The notes: generated by a model from the letters alone, not told the origin. Shown: positions 1-34,505, counted from the first letter of the stretch. The stretch is 64,000 nt of DNA from Mixophyes australis (GCA_036250195.1 JAVHZZ010000004.1:255564728-255628727), one strand, 5' to 3'. Numbers and translations are program-made.

Positions 1-1219
1 GCACTAATCTGCAGAGAGTGTACCCAGTGCCGGGCGCTTTTCTGTCCCTCTCACTGTCGGCATGACAATGTTCCTGCTTCCATTTCACCTTGCATTTGAT
101 TGGCACACACATCCAAAAAAGAATTGCAGGGAGCTAAGAAGGAAGAATGCCGATCTCATTCCTTCTCTGTGTTTTATCCTTGCCAGTTCTGTCTTCAAGC
201 CACCGCGATCTTCAACTCTATAACTCTTTGGGCTCCGGACACAGTCTTTTATCTGGTCTATATTTCCCATTACATGGGTGGCAATCCCTCTTCTGGCTCA
301 CTGATTGGGGGCTGGATTGGGACTTAGGTGCTGATCACTTGCCTCTGGGATCCCTTCTGCTGGCAACTCCATGACGTCTTCTGATAACTGGTTCCCACAA
401 TGAATCTCGATAAAGGAGCCTAATTGCTGGAGATGTAATTGACAATGGCATCATTCCTGGATAACGCGTTCATTCTGTAGATTCGCGAGCTCCGTGCTGA
501 TGGTGAAGTTTAACCAGCCATCAGAAATTACTGCCCCGCTTGCAGCAGAGACGGTTCCATAGACCTATTACCCGATGCATACATGGAACTACAGTTTACA
601 TGACCATTCCAAAACGCATACAAGGGGGGGAAACATGATTCAGCTATCTGAAGAAGAAGGTCCTGGCAAGCTTAATCTTTTATTTGTTATAAAAGAATGT
701 AAAGGGCAAATCCAGACCCAGAGTAAGGAACCTATAAACCAATTTCCAATTAATAGGTAGACTATGGTGTACTGATATGTTTTATCCCTACAATTTTATT
801 CATTTCTGTTTTTATAAATAAAACTGGTTTTATACTTGGCAATGTGGTCTACAAGATTATGTATCCCATAAGAGAGGGACTTTGTGCTTTACACAGTCCT
901 ACTTTGTTTACACGAGTAGAGTGAACTGGGATTGATGTGCTGAGTATATTGTGTTTTCATTAATCTTTATTTGAACACGCCTGGTACCCTTCGCTCTTTA
1001 ACCAGGGGAACAGCTAGGTGGCATAAAGGGATGAAAAGTACCTTGACCACAGTCTAGTTTATGTTGGAAACCACAGTTGTCTTTAGACCATAAAGCACAG
1101 TTTTGATGATTGTGTCCTTTTAGAGGTCATGCAAATAGTGTACAGTACATGTCTATTTGCTTATTTTATGCTCTTGCTGTCTTATGGGTTAACTCATTTA
1201 AAATTTCTCTTTTGTACAG
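1..1219 (+). other. GRK6 intron, upstream part
   Basis: No exon of a GRK or any other recognisable gene was found here. Short open frames exist on both strands but show no family motif and no plausible splice context. I see nothing else in it. Confidence 0.6.
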
Positions 1220-21213
<19,994 letters not shown>

Positions 21214-23260
21214 CCCCTGTGGGACCCCAAATCTGCTCCAAGATGAATCGGTTTACACTTTGCACATATATTGTCTCACACTTCCCTGCAGAAAGGCGCT
21301 CTAATACAGTGATCTGAATTGTGCCTCAATCGTCTGCTTAAGGAAAGGTGTTAACTATGTTATTGTAATGTATAAAATTGAGATATATATATATAAATAT
21401 AGGAATGTATATTTTCAGCGTTTTGCCCTCACTGGCTTTATGAACTCCTTCCCTTGCTGCCATAGGCCAAAGGACTGCACAGGCCTCTCAGGAAGGACTG
21501 GCCAAAAGAAAACCCACCATGTTAACTGTTCTCTCTTTTTACCTTTTTGTCCTAAGAGATGTTTTTATTTTGTTTAAAAATGTATTTTTTTTACGTATAT
21601 ATATATATATAGGAATAAGTGGGTTTTATTGAACAAAAACACCTGCACCAAATACCTGTTCTTCATAAGTTCTTGTGTACATCATGTTTGTTTTTTTTCT
21701 TAAGTGCGATATAAACTTAAAATGAATGTGTAAGATTTCAGCAATTCAATCTGTGAAATGTGCCCTTATACCATTTTTAGATGTGTCATTTTAAAGCAAA
21801 TAATTTATTAATGTTTAGGGTTACACTGGTAAATGTGGGAGTAGCTTTCAGCCAGACACTGTGTTATGGTATTATCCCACACATTGGAAGGCTTTAGGCC
21901 CAGAGTGCAGTGCTAGGGTGCCAATGCATTATGCCTTTAACGTTTCTGTTTTCGAGAAAAATAAGGCTTCTCCCTAATGTTACTGTATATTGGCAAATCA
22001 ATACACCACGCTTTATTGTAAGAGCAGTGAAGCACAAATCATCTGTAGCAGTGTTTTGCATAAGACAACATGCTGATAAAATGTTACTGGCAAATAGAGA
22101 TGCCTGGCCTTCGCACTTACATGTCCTTCCAGCAGGCTGGAGGGAGGAAATGGCTCAGAAGTAAACGTGATGCTTAAATCTTCTCTTCTGGTCTCTGAGG
22201 ACTGTAGGCTGGAAACATTTGTACCTGTACTCCTTTATCTAGCACTACTACCTAACTGCACTGTTGCAATGTCACCAAAATGCCTGGATTATTATTGTTT
22301 TTGTTTGTAACTTTTACTTTGATATTTTTTTATTTTTTTTCTTTAAAAAAAAAAAGAAAAGAAAATGCTCCAGTCTTTTTTTATTTTGTGGTCTGTGTGA
22401 ATTCCTAACTGAAAAGGGACAATACTAGTAGATCTTTAATTATCACTATGGTTGTCTTGTAATTTCACACAAAGCTTCTCCCTGTAAATTGATAGAGCTT
22501 TCATTTCTATTCTGGCCCTTTTTTCTGCAGAGTGGATTCAGATAGGATCTGTGTTTACATCATACCACCAAGTGGTGAATTTAGTGTAAGTTACTGCAAA
22601 ATTCATATGTCCACTTTAAACTCTGGTTGTACTGACCATATATTTCAACTGGTATACACTGACCTATTCCCATTCTTGCTATTGGCAGTTATTATATGTA
22701 AATAAATTAACTTGGCCTAGGTTACTGCAATTCCATAAACCCAAGCAGACAATTGTGTACCTGTTGAAATGGATATTTAAATCATGTGATATAGATTTTG
22801 TAGGTGCATCACACTATGGAGTCATTGAGGATATATCACCAAGTTCAGATTGAGTGCATTAGACACTATAGCAACAGGACTCCATTTAATGAAAAAAGTT
22901 CTGCTTAGTGTATGACAAAACAAGTGCAATGTCCATCTAAATAGATTGTCAGTAGGATTCCATTGAATAAAACAGCCATGCATTTAACCATTGAATTGCT
23001 GAGGACTCCCTTCATTTATTCTCCACCCTGCTTATTTTGCTTTTCATTGAATATAGAGCTACAAATGTAACATGCCTCTATATATAGTAAACAAAGCACC
23101 CCCATAAAGTTTTATTTTACTTTTAAAATGTGTGGTTTCTCCAGCTCCCATTATATATTGTTGGAAGATTTTAGGCAGCTGTATTTTACCCGACTTCCCC
23201 TCTCAGTCATCTTGTGTTCTTGATTGTTAATGATTGAATAAATAAAACTCTATATCATGG
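21214..23260 (+). other. GRK6: probable GRK6 3' UTR
   Basis: Non-coding, AT-rich sequence downstream of the stop codon. Candidate AATAAA polyadenylation signals lie at 22701-22706 and at 23237-23242 and 23241-23246. The true cleavage site cannot be fixed without transcript data, so the 3' limit is provisional. Confidence 0.45.
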
Positions 23261-26200
23261 TTATCCTAGAAGGGAGATTATGGATAATGATAGAGATTTA
23301 TTATTTAAACACCACAGTTAATTCTGAAGCTTAGTCCCATGGACGCAGCATTCTTTTACTTATACTTCTGTTACCTGTCACAAGGCTGCAGGCTGACAAC
23401 TGTTTGAGATATTGATTTTTCCACTATAGAGGGACCCTCAATCCATGAGCTGCTGGAGAAGCCTGGGGATCGTTTCAGAATAACTATCCTCTCTCAGTAT
23501 TTTTACCAGTAGGCAATGTTTTACTCAAAGAAGTAGTTTTACCAAAAACCCCTTAAAAGGTGGAGGTGGTCCCATAGCACAAGATTTTTTGGAGGTGTAA
23601 AATTGTGATTGAAAGGTATAAACAAATGCACTGTAAAGTATGAGAGAATAGTTCTCCAAAATAAAAATGTAGCAAGGTTTTATAGGTATAGTAATCTTCA
23701 CTTATTGCCACAAAAAAGGCTGAAGATAGTGAGCCATCCTTTGGTGGGAGCTTGAGGATAAGCGAATAGGAGAGACAAAGGTAGGGACAGGAGCAGGCAT
23801 GACAGTCACCCCCCCCCCCCCCCCCCCCACCCCAGTGATCGTTCGTGCCTCTGTTCTGCTATATAGTTCTAATTTTAAAGAAACAGAAATCACAGTTTGC
23901 CGTGACCCTTTTACAAAGGCAAGTGGAGCAGAGTTTCAAAAACATGGCACATATACATTGGTTTGGTGGGGGGACAGAGGGTGAAAGAAGCCAGATTTTA
24001 AATCAACACAATTTTGTTTTTACCTACCAATTATTAGCCAGGTGAGGGAGTGCTACTACCTTCTTGGCTACTGTGGCTTTAATTTGGCCCTGTGCATTTT
24101 GTTTTGTTTTTATATTTTGCTTATCATCGATTGCTCTTACAACCATTTGTAAAAGTCATACCTTTTTTGTGCACATTATTTAAAGAAATTCACATTTGCG
24201 TAATATAAAATGTTGCCATTTCCATTTATAGAACTTGACTATATCACTAGAAGTAAAAGCTCTAATGCAATTGAACTTTTCCAGCAAAATGAAGTTACAG
24301 TGAAAATCATGCAATATGTGAACTGTAAAATAAAGGAATCACAATACAGTATGGAAAAATTATCATCTAGTCTTACTAAATTTACATGTACATAACCCCT
24401 TATGAAACGGCATTGGCCAATAACTGACCAAGCCTTTATGAGTCATACAAACTTTATGAAATGAGTGCTGCATTGCATACTCGTGAACTGTAGAATGACG
24501 ATTGTGGCTGAATCTTTTTTTTTTTTTTTCCCCCCATTTTACAATAATGTGTGTATGCTGTTCATTTGTAACTCTGCCATGTGGCCACCATAGCTTGGCT
24601 GTGACTGCCCGGAAAAGTTCCCATGGAAACCACAGCTCTATAGTGCCAATTTTTCTGTATGTGGGACAGCCATTGTGATTTCTTTCAATTCTACGCCAAA
24701 GAAAATCCAATTGTATTTTTTTTTTCTGAATGCACCATATGTAAACTTGTAAAAGGGATGATCAAATTTCTTCTATAGCAAGTTTTGCTACAAGCCACCT
24801 GTTTTAGACAAATATCCATTCACATTTGCAGTTGCATAGTCAATATTTTTTTCTCCTTGAAGGGGTTGTAAAATTTAACCATTGTTAATTATTTATAGAA
24901 CTTCTCTGTAAGTTGCATTTACGAATGAGTTTATGGGAGATTACTATACTTGTCAGGAACACAGTTTAACCTGTACAGTAATTGTAATTTTAGACCAACA
25001 TTCACCTCCACAATTATGACTCAATTGTGTAATTTTAGATTAAAGCTCAGAAAAGAAACTATTTTCCCTTGCGATAAAATGTTTTTACAAAAATGCTGTG
25101 ACAGAGTAACCCTACTCATGCTATACGTCTTGGACCATATATGCTGGTTTACGCACGGTGACCTGTATGTTGAGCACAATTCATTTTTTGTTACATAATC
25201 TTAATTTATCATTCTTTGAGCAATTTAAAAATAAATACATGTTGACAACTACAACCTTCTTCAGCCTTTAACTCTGCTGTACACAATTAAATTCAGCATG
25301 TGTTAGTAGGCTTTACATCATCTACTCTCTGCAAAAATGCTTATGAAACCTATTTGATATTGGTGTAAATAAATGGTAGACCTGACGTCTCACCTTCAGA
25401 TTATTATGGGAGAGAAGTAACATACTACTTTTTGCATCAATTGGCTGACTTTATACCGGTGTGATTGTAGAAGTTGGGTCTTAGGCCTACATAGCCTTAC
25501 ATTAACTGTTCCTCCAAAAGAGCATCACACATGTATACATTTTAAATCATCTGCTAATATTGTAGCATTTTATCCTGAAGAGCTATATTTGAGTATTAAA
25601 TTTGATATCCAAGGGAGCAATCTCCTTATGTTTTATTGGTATTATTGAAGCACTAGTTCTTAAGAATCACCCAGGCGTTTTGTTTTCTGTCTACTACTGG
25701 TTTAGGGCCAGCAAGCTACCCCCCCTCCCTATATACTACAGTCCTGGAAAGAAGGGATAAATGCTGCTCTTCTGACTGTTATTTATTTTACCTATTTAAA
25801 GTAAGGGATCCCATTATTATTATCATAGATTTGTAAGGCGCCACCGTGCTCTGCAGCAGAAAACAGGACATACAAGGCGGACAAAATAAATGCAGACATG
25901 AAAACAAAGGATATGGAGGACCCTGACTTTTTTGCCACGTAATAAGTCTCTAGATGTGCGCTCTGCTCAGGAGGGGGTAATACTCTATCATATGAGTGAT
26001 ATATTGCTATCACAACTTATAGTTATACCCCTAAGAACACGATGGTGGGACGGCAACTTCTGCTAACCGAGTTGAGATTATTAAGGACATACCTAATAAT
26101 TCTGAAGAGCAAGAAAATTAATAAAGAAGCAGAAATTGAGGTAATGTAACTCGATCCTTATTTCTTAACATGGTGCACAGTCTCGCTCTTGGGAGATAGG

Positions 26201-28499
26201 CAGGGTGTCATCCACTGAGAACACAGCACCAGTGGGTAGGAGCAGGAATGTGCAAGACATCAGGACTTACACTGGTAAGTAATCTTTTGGGATTGGGTTT
26301 TGTTTATGGTATTCCACCCAAAATTTTAAAAAATGGATAATAGTGAAAGCAATGTTAGGCAAAGCAACAATACAGAAGGCATAGGCAAGATGATAATGCA
26401 AGCTATGTTCTGGACAGGTGGCTAGGTTCACAGGTTGGACAGGCAGATATAAACTAATACAATTGTAGAAATAAAGAGGCAGAAACTCAAACGTGGGCCA
26501 AATAAGCACTCATACTCTACAAACTATATAGGCAGCATTTCTGGAGTGTATCATTGTTTCCATTGCTTTCTATGTGCATGGAAATAAAGTCTATAGTAAA
26601 TACAAAGTCTTAAAAATATGGTAACACACAAAGTGCCTATGTGACATTAGCCTGAGGCATGTAGGCCTATTCTATTTTTCTACTCTACTGTTGTGTTATT
26701 TAAGCCCAAAATAATAGCCCTATATTCACACACACATAAATAAATGGAAGCAGTAAATGGGCTTGTCTGTCTATTTTAATCTGTAGAGCTCTCATGTGTT
26801 TATGGTTGTAAAACAACTTGCTTCTTCCAACATAATGTATCTAATAGAAGCTGCAGTTTAAGGTTCTGAAGTCTTTATAAGGCAGACAAAGTACAGTGAC
26901 AGTTTACTGAAAGGATTACTACAGATTAAGAAAGCATTTTAACCAGATATTCTGCTTTCATTCCCATTCAAATGTAAAACAATCTGAAATGCAGGTTTAA
27001 TCTATAATGTATATTCTAGGTATAATCTAGCTAGTTGAGAGGCTTTAAAATATGTCTGCAACACCATTCTGTCTATATTGTTATATCTATGGTTATCCTG
27101 TAACCCCAACTTGCCATGTACATGTGTTTTGAGCACTGTCTCTGAGCATGAGAGAATTCCTGAGTATGGTTAAGTTTTCCTTGGTAACAGTTGCCATAGT
27201 TACATAATGGGAACAGAGTGCCACATACATTTGTGTGTGTGTGTATATAAAAATATATTTATATACTGTTTTTTTATGTGTGCATCATTAATTGTAAGTT
27301 CAGGACATTTATTAAAGCTTTTAAGTGCACAATAGGTGGTTTCTGATTTGTAACTCCTTTTATATTATTAGATCTCATTTTGAATCATTCACAGTACATT
27401 AATCTATATTTAATGAACATTAATGCCATTAGAGCCTGCATTCAGTTATAAAAAGGACTATGGGGCCTATTTATCAACAGTTTCTTAGCCTTAAATCTAA
27501 GCTTAAGGCAAATATGAGATATCAGGGAAAGTTTTAATTGTCACTCCATGAATTTGTTTAACATGCTAGGGATGCCTTGACATTGGCAGGTGAGCTTATC
27601 CAAATATAGTTATATTGTGCACAAAATTCTCCTATTTATGTATATGCTGACACAGTGATTTATATATTGTTTGTTTTAGATTGCCGGACTATATTTTCAC
27701 ATAGCGGTCTAAATTGTCCTGGCTGCACCTTTCAAATGATGTTACTCACGTGTACATATTTCATTAATTTAAAGAAGCACACCTTGTTATCACTTATATC
27801 TGATATATCACCTGCATTAGGCAAACTAATGAAGAACACAGCAGTCCCAATAATTCTTAATGGGGACTGTGAAGTGGAGCTATTTATCAAGTTCCAAGAA
27901 GCTTAATTAAAAGTTTGTCTGCAATTGCTAATGCCATGTGAGGATGGCATTAGCAGTTCTTACCAATGGCTAAATCATCACTGGGGAGGGATCTTCTGAT
28001 CTTTCCCTGGCAGGCTGGATGCTCCGTTCTGTAATGATTTTTTCTGTGGGCATGTTCTAAATGATGTTTGCGCATGCGCAATGAAGACACCAGGTCGGAA
28101 CCCAGAAGTCTAGTCTTTTTGCTGATGCGATCAGCAAGTGCCAAAAGGCTTGATATCATTAGGCACTCATTGCTGGGACAGCCTCCTTTTAAAAATAACT
28201 GATAAATTTGAATGCCTAATGAAAATTAGGCTTATACATGGGTGCTTAAGTATGGATCTAATGTGGCTAGCTATGCAGCTTATACACATATGACCTTACA
28301 AAATCAATGACAAATTGAAATCCGAACTCCAAATGGATGCAATTAAAAATCCAATGCTAAGATAGTCCATTTTTGTTACTTTTTTTGCTACTGGAAATCA
28401 TTGACTTTATATAATCCAGGTTTATGGTTCCCCTGAATTAACAAGGCTAATGAGAATAGAATATATTGCATTCAAATTAAGCATATGGGAAAGATTACA
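23261..28499. other. intergenic sequence, no gene seen
   Basis: No coding exon was recognised. It holds a C-run at 23808-23828. A short stretch at 25815-25870 (ATTATTATCAT plus TTGTAAGGCGCCA) looks like the reversed tail of a frog repeat. A possible repeat starts GGGGCCTATTTATCAA at about 27471. A 12-bp perfect palindrome near 27928-27957 has arms TGCTAATGCCAT and ATGGCATTAGCA. Confidence 0.5.
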
Positions 28500-28865
28500 A
28501 AACTCGCAAAGTTTATCTACCTGTTAATTTTGTTTCCTCAAAGCACTCTCCATGGCAGTCCTAACCAATCGGTTAGCCTCCTGCTCAGCTGTGCATAGAC
28601 AGGAAAGAAGCACGCGTGAAGCTATATAATGTCACTCCACTTCTTCCTCAGTGTCTTTGAGTAACTTCCCAAGTAGCTTCTGAAACACATAAAACACAAC
28701 AAGGGTAGAAATAAAAGAACTGCCAAGGAGTCCTTTGAGGAAATGAAATTAACAGATATAATTTGCCTATGCCCTCTTCGGACCCCCTGGCAGTCCTAAC
28801 CAATGGGTAGTACCCAAGCAGTGACAACACAGGGTGGGCAAATAAAGGGTAGCACCATAATGAGT
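28500..28865 (-). repeat. DIRS 3' end with inverted and direct repeats
   Basis: GTTAATTTTGTTTCCTCAAAG at 28523-28543 is inverted at 28733-28753. The block GGCAGTCCTAACCAAT occurs at about 28554 and again at 28789. DIRS elements carry inverted terminal repeats and an internal complementary region, which this arrangement resembles. Exact terminus not determined. Confidence 0.6.
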
Positions 28866-29054
28866 GCAAAAAAGAAAATGTTCACTGAGCTTCTGTGTGA
28901 AGAATACACCTTCCAAACTGGAGATATTGGTGTCACTTCCAGCATGTAATGTCTTGTAAAGGTATGAGTTGTAGATCATCCTGTCACTTTACAAATTTGT
29001 GTAGGTGATACTTGTGCTCTTGAGCCCACAACGTTTCCACTGCTTTTGTCGAGT
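28866..29054 (-). pseudogene. DIRS tyrosine recombinase, C-terminal part
   Basis: Minus-strand frames give RAHSTRAVETLWAQEHK and then STTHTFTRHYMLEV. These match the end of the DIRS tyrosine recombinase, including the active-site Tyr region. There is an in-frame stop before STTHTF and a reading-frame change. It is separated from the rest of the gene by gypsy B. Confidence 0.8.
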
Positions 29055-29059
29055 GTGCC

Positions 29060-29658
29060 TGTCAGGCGCCGTCTCTGCACGTGCAGGAGAAGGACGCCTG
29101 CACCATCTCAGCAACCACGTCCTGTTGCCTAGCAGCGGGACGCTATCTCTGCTCACCTATCTGCAGCCAGCATGTCTTACCGCCAAAATCTCCCTAACCC
29201 AATCAGGAGGCACATTAGGGTATATAAAGGAGCCTCTGACACATGTCTAGTGCCAGAGTATTGGTTCACTCCAGCTCCAGCGTTTCCTGAACTTCTGATC
29301 CAGTGTGTTATTCAGTTCTGACTCAGCTTCCTGTGACTACTCTCCTGTGTTTCATTTTGGTACCTCGCTGCCCGGCTGGTTTGACTATTTGGCTTGACTT
29401 CTCTCTGGATCCTCCCTCTGTACTGCTCCGCTCGGTTGGCTCTGATCTGGATTGCCTGACTACGCCTGTCTACTACTGTCTACTACTGTCGCTACACCGG
29501 TGACTGTCTTGGAGAACCGCGACCTGCGTACCCTCTGCAGCTAAGCCCAAACCTCTTTGCGGGGGTCCCTGGTGAATACCGGGGGTACATTAGACTCTGC
29601 GCCTCCCTGTTCAGTTGCGCGAATATCGGTTATCGGCCATCTCTGCAATTCCGTGACA
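29060..29658 (+). repeat. 5' LTR of gypsy B
   Basis: Starts TGTCAGGCGCC and ends CCGTGACA. TATATAAAGG at 29221 lies 31 bp before GCCAGAGTAT (29252-29261), the presumed RNA start. The U3 start forms a hairpin (CAGGCG...CGCCTG) whose apex is the palindrome CTGCACGTGCAG. Confidence 0.93.
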
Positions 29659-29671
29659 GTATACTCTGGCC
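29659..29671 (+). promoter_or_regulatory. gypsy B self-priming primer-binding site
   Basis: Two bases after the LTR, ATACTCTGGC (29661-29670) is the exact reverse complement of GCCAGAGTAT at the presumed RNA 5' end (29252-29261). Confidence 0.75.
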
Positions 29672-29673
29672 AT

Positions 29674-32600
29674 ATGAGTGGATAGGATGAACCCTCAGCT
29701 CGGGACCTTCTGCTCCACTTAGTCTACAGGCTGGATCAGCAAGACTCCAATCAGGCACAACTCTTGCAAAGACTTCATAAGGTGATTTCTTGTTTAGACA
29801 CCCTTCAGGGGTCTCTTCCAGCAAGCCAGACGGCCTCAGCAGTAACGCTTACCTCCGCAGCCACAACGTCTACTGCCAGCACCGCTAGTTCCAGAAGCCT
29901 ACGTATTCCACCGCCGGAGAAATATGATGGCGATCATAAGAAATGTTGTGGGTTTCTTAACCAATGCGGTATTCAGTTTGAACTTTCTCCAGAAAATTTT
30001 GCCTCCGAGAGGACTAAAGTGGCTTATATAATTTCCCTCCTCTCTGGTCAAGCCTTGTCTTGGGCTTCTCCCCTCTGGGAACGAGACGATCCTACGCTCC
30101 GAGATTCGTCCACCTTCATTAAGAATTTTCGGAGGGTTTTTGATGAGCCCGGACGTGTTTCCTCCGCCGCTTTTGGCCTATTAGCTCTCTGTCAAGCTTC
30201 ACTCACTGCTGGGCAGTATGCTGTACAGTTTCGCACCTTGGCTTCAGAACTCCGCTGGAACAATGAGGCTCTGGTAGCCACCTTTTGGCAAGAGTTAAAC
30301 GACCATATCAAAGACGATTTGGCCTCCCGTGAGCTTCCGTCTAATCTTGATGTCTTGGTCTCTCTGTGTATCAAGGTGGACATCCGCCACAGGGAACGTA
30401 TGCAAGAATGTGAACGGACCCAGCGCTCATTCCCTCGCCTGGCGCCTCAGTTCCAAGCTCCATTGATTCTTCCGGAAGAACCTATGCAAATGGGCCACTC
30501 TCGTCTTTCCCAGGAGGAGCGTGACAGACGCATCAAAAACCGCCTTTGCCTTTATTGTGGGGACTCGGGTCACCTCCTCTCCTCATGCTCCAAGAGGCCG
30601 GGAAAACGCCCTATCCTAGGCGATGACAGGGAGGTCGTCCTAGGATCCAAGTCCCTCACTCCCTATTCCTTAAGAGATTCTGAATTTCTGATGCCTATTA
30701 CGTTATTTTCTCCAGATGGCCCACAGCAATTGAAAGCTTTTGTGGACTCTGGATCCGCTGGGAACTTTATCTCCGCTGAGTTGGCTTCCAAGCTCCGTCT
30801 CTCCATTCTTCCATTGCCACAGCCTCTAGCGCTGACTGCAATTGATGGTAATCGTATCAGCAATGGTTCCATTGATCGCATTACCAGTCCCTTACGGCTG
30901 GCGGTAGGAGCGCTTCACACTGAGTGGATAAGTTTCCTGATTCTTCCTCAGTCCGTCAATGCTGTTATTTTGGGCCTTCCCTGGCTTAAAACTCACAATC
31001 CGAAGTTCGATTGGTCTCGTGCCCAAGTCATTTCTTGGGGATCCATCTGCAAGCAACATTGTTTGACTGCTGTACATCCTCCCAAGTCTTCAATCTCTTG
31101 TCTAGCCTCTACTCCGCAGCCTGCTCTTCCGGAGGCCTATGCCAAGTTTGTAGATGTATTCAGCAAAGCTGAAGCAGAGTCCCTGCCTCCTCATCGACCC
31201 TGGGATTGCCCCATTGACCTTGTACCTGACAAGTGCATCCCTAGAGGCAGAGTCTTTTTCCTATCTCTCCCAGAGACCCAGGCCATGTCTGAATACGTCG
31301 CTGAGAATCTTGAACGTGGTTTTATCCGCAAGTCTTCCTCTCCGGCGGGTGCAGGGTTCTTTTTTGTCAAAAAGAAAGACGGTACCCTTAGACCCTGTAT
31401 TGACTACCGGAAGCTGAATGCTATTACGGTGAAGAACCGTTACCCGTTACCTCTCATATCAGAACTCTTTGATAGGATTCGTGGAGCACAGATTTTCACC
31501 AAACTGGATCTTAGAGGGGCCTATAACCTTATCCGCATTCGTCAAGGTGATGAGTGGAAAACCGCTTTTAATACGAGAGACGGACATTATGAGTACCTCG
31601 TAATGCCCTTTGGGCTTTGTAATGCCCCTGCCGTTTTTCAAGAATTCATCAACGAAATCTTCAGATATCTTTTGTATCTATCTGTAGTCGTCTATCTTGA
31701 TGATATCCTGGTCTTCTTCCAGAACATCACCTCTCATCGAGATCATGCCAAAGAAGTTCTGTCTCGCCTTCCTACTAATCACCTATATTGCAAATTGGAG
31801 AAGTGCCTTTTTGATCAACCTCAGGTTCCCTTCCTCGGGTATATAATCTCTGGCATGGGTCTCCAAATGGATCCAAAGAAGGTAGAATCTATCCTTAGTT
31901 GGCCTCAACCCTCTGGCCTGAAGGCTACTCAACGTTTTATTGGATTCTGCAACTATTACCGGCAATTCATTAAAAACTTCTCTTCATTGATCTCGCCCAT
32001 CACGTCACTTACCCGTAAAGGTGGGTTAGCCAAGAACTGGCCTCAGGATGCAGTCTTGGCCTTCAAAGTTCTTAAAGAAGCTTTCTCTTGAGACAGCCCG
32101 ATCAACTACGACCGTTCTTTCTAGAGGTGGATGCTTCTTCGGTGGGTGTGGGAGCAGTTCTCTCTCAGAAGAATTCTGCCGGCACTTTCTCTCCATGTGG
32201 CTTTCACTCCAGGAAATTTTTACCCAGTGAGGTCAACTATAGCATCGGTGACAAGGAGCTCCTGGCCATCAAGATAGCCTTAGAAGAATGGCGGTACCTG
32301 CTCGAAGGCGCTCTCCATCCTATCACGGTATTCACAGATCATAAGAACCTCACCTATCTGGAATCCGCTCAGTGCCTTAACCCTCGTCAGGCACGCTGGT
32401 CACTTTTTTTTTCCAGATTCCAGTTGATCCTGACTTACCGTGCTGGGTCGAAGAATTCCAGGGCCGATGCACTTTCCAGGTCTTTTGATCCTTCGGATTC
32501 TTGCCAGTCCGGTGTTAGACCTATCATCAGTCCTCTGAAGATCTTGGCTTTGACTAAATCCTCTGTTAAGACACCCCCTGCTGGACATTCTTTTGTGGAG

Positions 32601-33984
32601 ACCCATCTTTGTCCCAGACTGTTGGTGTGGGCCCACGATTCCAGATTTGCTGGTCATACTGGGGTCAAGAAGACTATTGCTCTTTTGTCCCGCAGCTATT
32701 GGTGGCCATCCTTGAGTGCTGACGTTCATAAGTATGTTGCAGCTTGCGGTTTATGTGCCCGTCACAAGACACCTAGGCGTCCACCAGCAGGGCTTCTTCT
32801 TCCACTCCCGATTCCAGACTCACCTTGGGCAAGCATCAGCATGGATTTTATTACTGATATCCCCAATAGTCATGGCTTCAATACTATTTGGGTGGTGGTG
32901 GATCGTTTTTCCAAATGGGCACATTTTGTTCCTCTCAAGAAATTGCCATCCGCTGCTGATCTAGCCTCTCTTTTTATTAAGAATATTTTTTGGATTCACG
33001 GTTGCCCCATTGAGATCATTTCTGACAGAGGTGTACAATTCATTTCAAGATTCTGGAGATCCTTTTGCAGCAATCTAGGAATTAAGCTAAAATTCTCAGC
33101 GGGATACCATCCCCAGACCAATGGTCAGACTGAGCGGGTCAACCAGGATTTGGAGACGTTCCGCCCGTTGTTACTACTCTGATCACCTATCCTCCTGGAG
33201 TAATTATTTACGTTGGGCAGAATTTTCACATAATATCCATGAACATGAATCTTCTGGGACATCTCCCTTCTTTACCATCTTTGGCAGACATCCCATACTT
33301 CCCACCTTTTCAGAAGTTCCCAGTGCATCGGTACCTGCAGCTCAAGAGATGATCGGTGACTTTTCGAAGATTTGGACTCGGGTACGATCTAAACTTTTAC
33401 AGTCCTTGGAACGGCATAAACACTTTGCTGATCGTCACCATAGGAAGATTCCAGTTCTTCACGTTGGGGACAAGGTGTGGCTGTCCACGTGTAATTTCAG
33501 GCTCAAGCTACCTTCAATGAAATTCGCTCCCAGATATATTGGTCCCTTCCGCATTGCTCATATTATTAATGCGGTTACCTATAAGCCCCATTTACCTCTT
33601 TCACTCCGTGTGCATAACTCATTTCATATTTCATTATTAAAACCTTTGGTTCTTAACGAATTCTCCAACCTTCAGCCTCCGCCTCCTCCCATCAAGACAG
33701 CCTTGGGCGACGAATATGAGTTTGAACGCATCCTGAAATCCCGATCCATTCGTGGTAAGACTCAGTTCCTTGTCCACTGGAAGGGTTATGGTCCTGAAGA
33801 AAGGTCCTGGGTGGATAAGAAAGACCTACATGCCCCTCATCTGCTTTCAAAGTTTTTGAAGAACCAGATTTCCAACTCCTCTTCTTCAGGGGAGGGGGGT
33901 ACTGTCAGGCGCCGTCTCCGCACTGACACTTGGTGCAGAAGACGGACGCCTGCACCTTCTCAGCAACCACGTCCTGTTGCCTAG
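29674..33984 (+). pseudogene. gypsy B Gag-Pol, disrupted
   Basis: The Gag ATG at 29674 is followed by a TAG at the fourth codon (29683-29685). The frame then stays open through Gag (zinc knuckle CLYCGDSGHLLSSC), protease DSG, RT (YLDD) and the start of RNase H to about 32091. A deletion of about 13 bp relative to element C near 32085 shifts the frame. The next segment (32088-33182) carries RNase H and integrase, and a second shift near 33160 precedes the integrase C-terminus and chromodomain (to 33984). Gag and Pol were ancestrally in one frame, with GGGAAAAC at the junction (30600-30607). As in A, the last codons read into the 3' LTR. Confidence 0.92.
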
Positions 33985-34505
33985 CAGCAGGACGCTATCT
34001 CTGCTCACCTGTCTGCAGCCAGCATGTCTTACCGCCAAAATCTCCCTAACCCAATCAGGAGGCACATTAGGGTATATAAAGAAGCCTCTGACACATGTCT
34101 AGTGCCAGAGTATTGGTTCACTCCAGCTCCAGCATTTCCTGAACTTCTGATCCAGTGTGTTATTCGGTTCTGACTCGGCTTCCTGTGACTACTCTCCTGT
34201 GTTTCGTTTTGGTACCTCGCTGCCCAGCTGGTTTGACTATTTGGCTTGACCTGACTTCTCTCTGGATCCTCCCTCTGTACTGCACCGCTCGGTTGGCTCT
34301 GACCTGGATTGCCTGACTAAGCCTGTCTACTACTGTCGCTACACCGGTGACTGTCTTGGAGAACCACGACCTGCGTACCCTCTGCAGCTAAGCCCAAACC
34401 TCCTTGCGGGGGTCCCTGGTGAATACCGGGGGTATGTTAGACTCCGCGCCTCCCTGTTCAGTTGCGCTAATACCGGTTAGCGGTCATCTCTGCAATTCCG
34501 TGACA
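33903..34505 (+). repeat. 3' LTR of gypsy B
   Basis: Preceded by the polypurine tract AGGGGAGGGGGG and TAC. Its U3 hairpin is longer than in the 5' LTR: arms CAGGCG/CGCCTG, CCGTCT/AGACGG and GCAC/GTGC enclose a 9-base loop that is absent from the 5' copy. Confidence 0.92.

Noticed and set aside
1..470. A possible upstream GRK6 exon at the window start
   Set aside because: None of the expected kinase N-lobe motifs or splice borders could be read in any frame.
27471..28210. A possible MITE beginning GGGGCCTATTTATCAA
   Set aside because: The start looks like a frog repeat terminus, but no matching inverted end or target duplication could be found.
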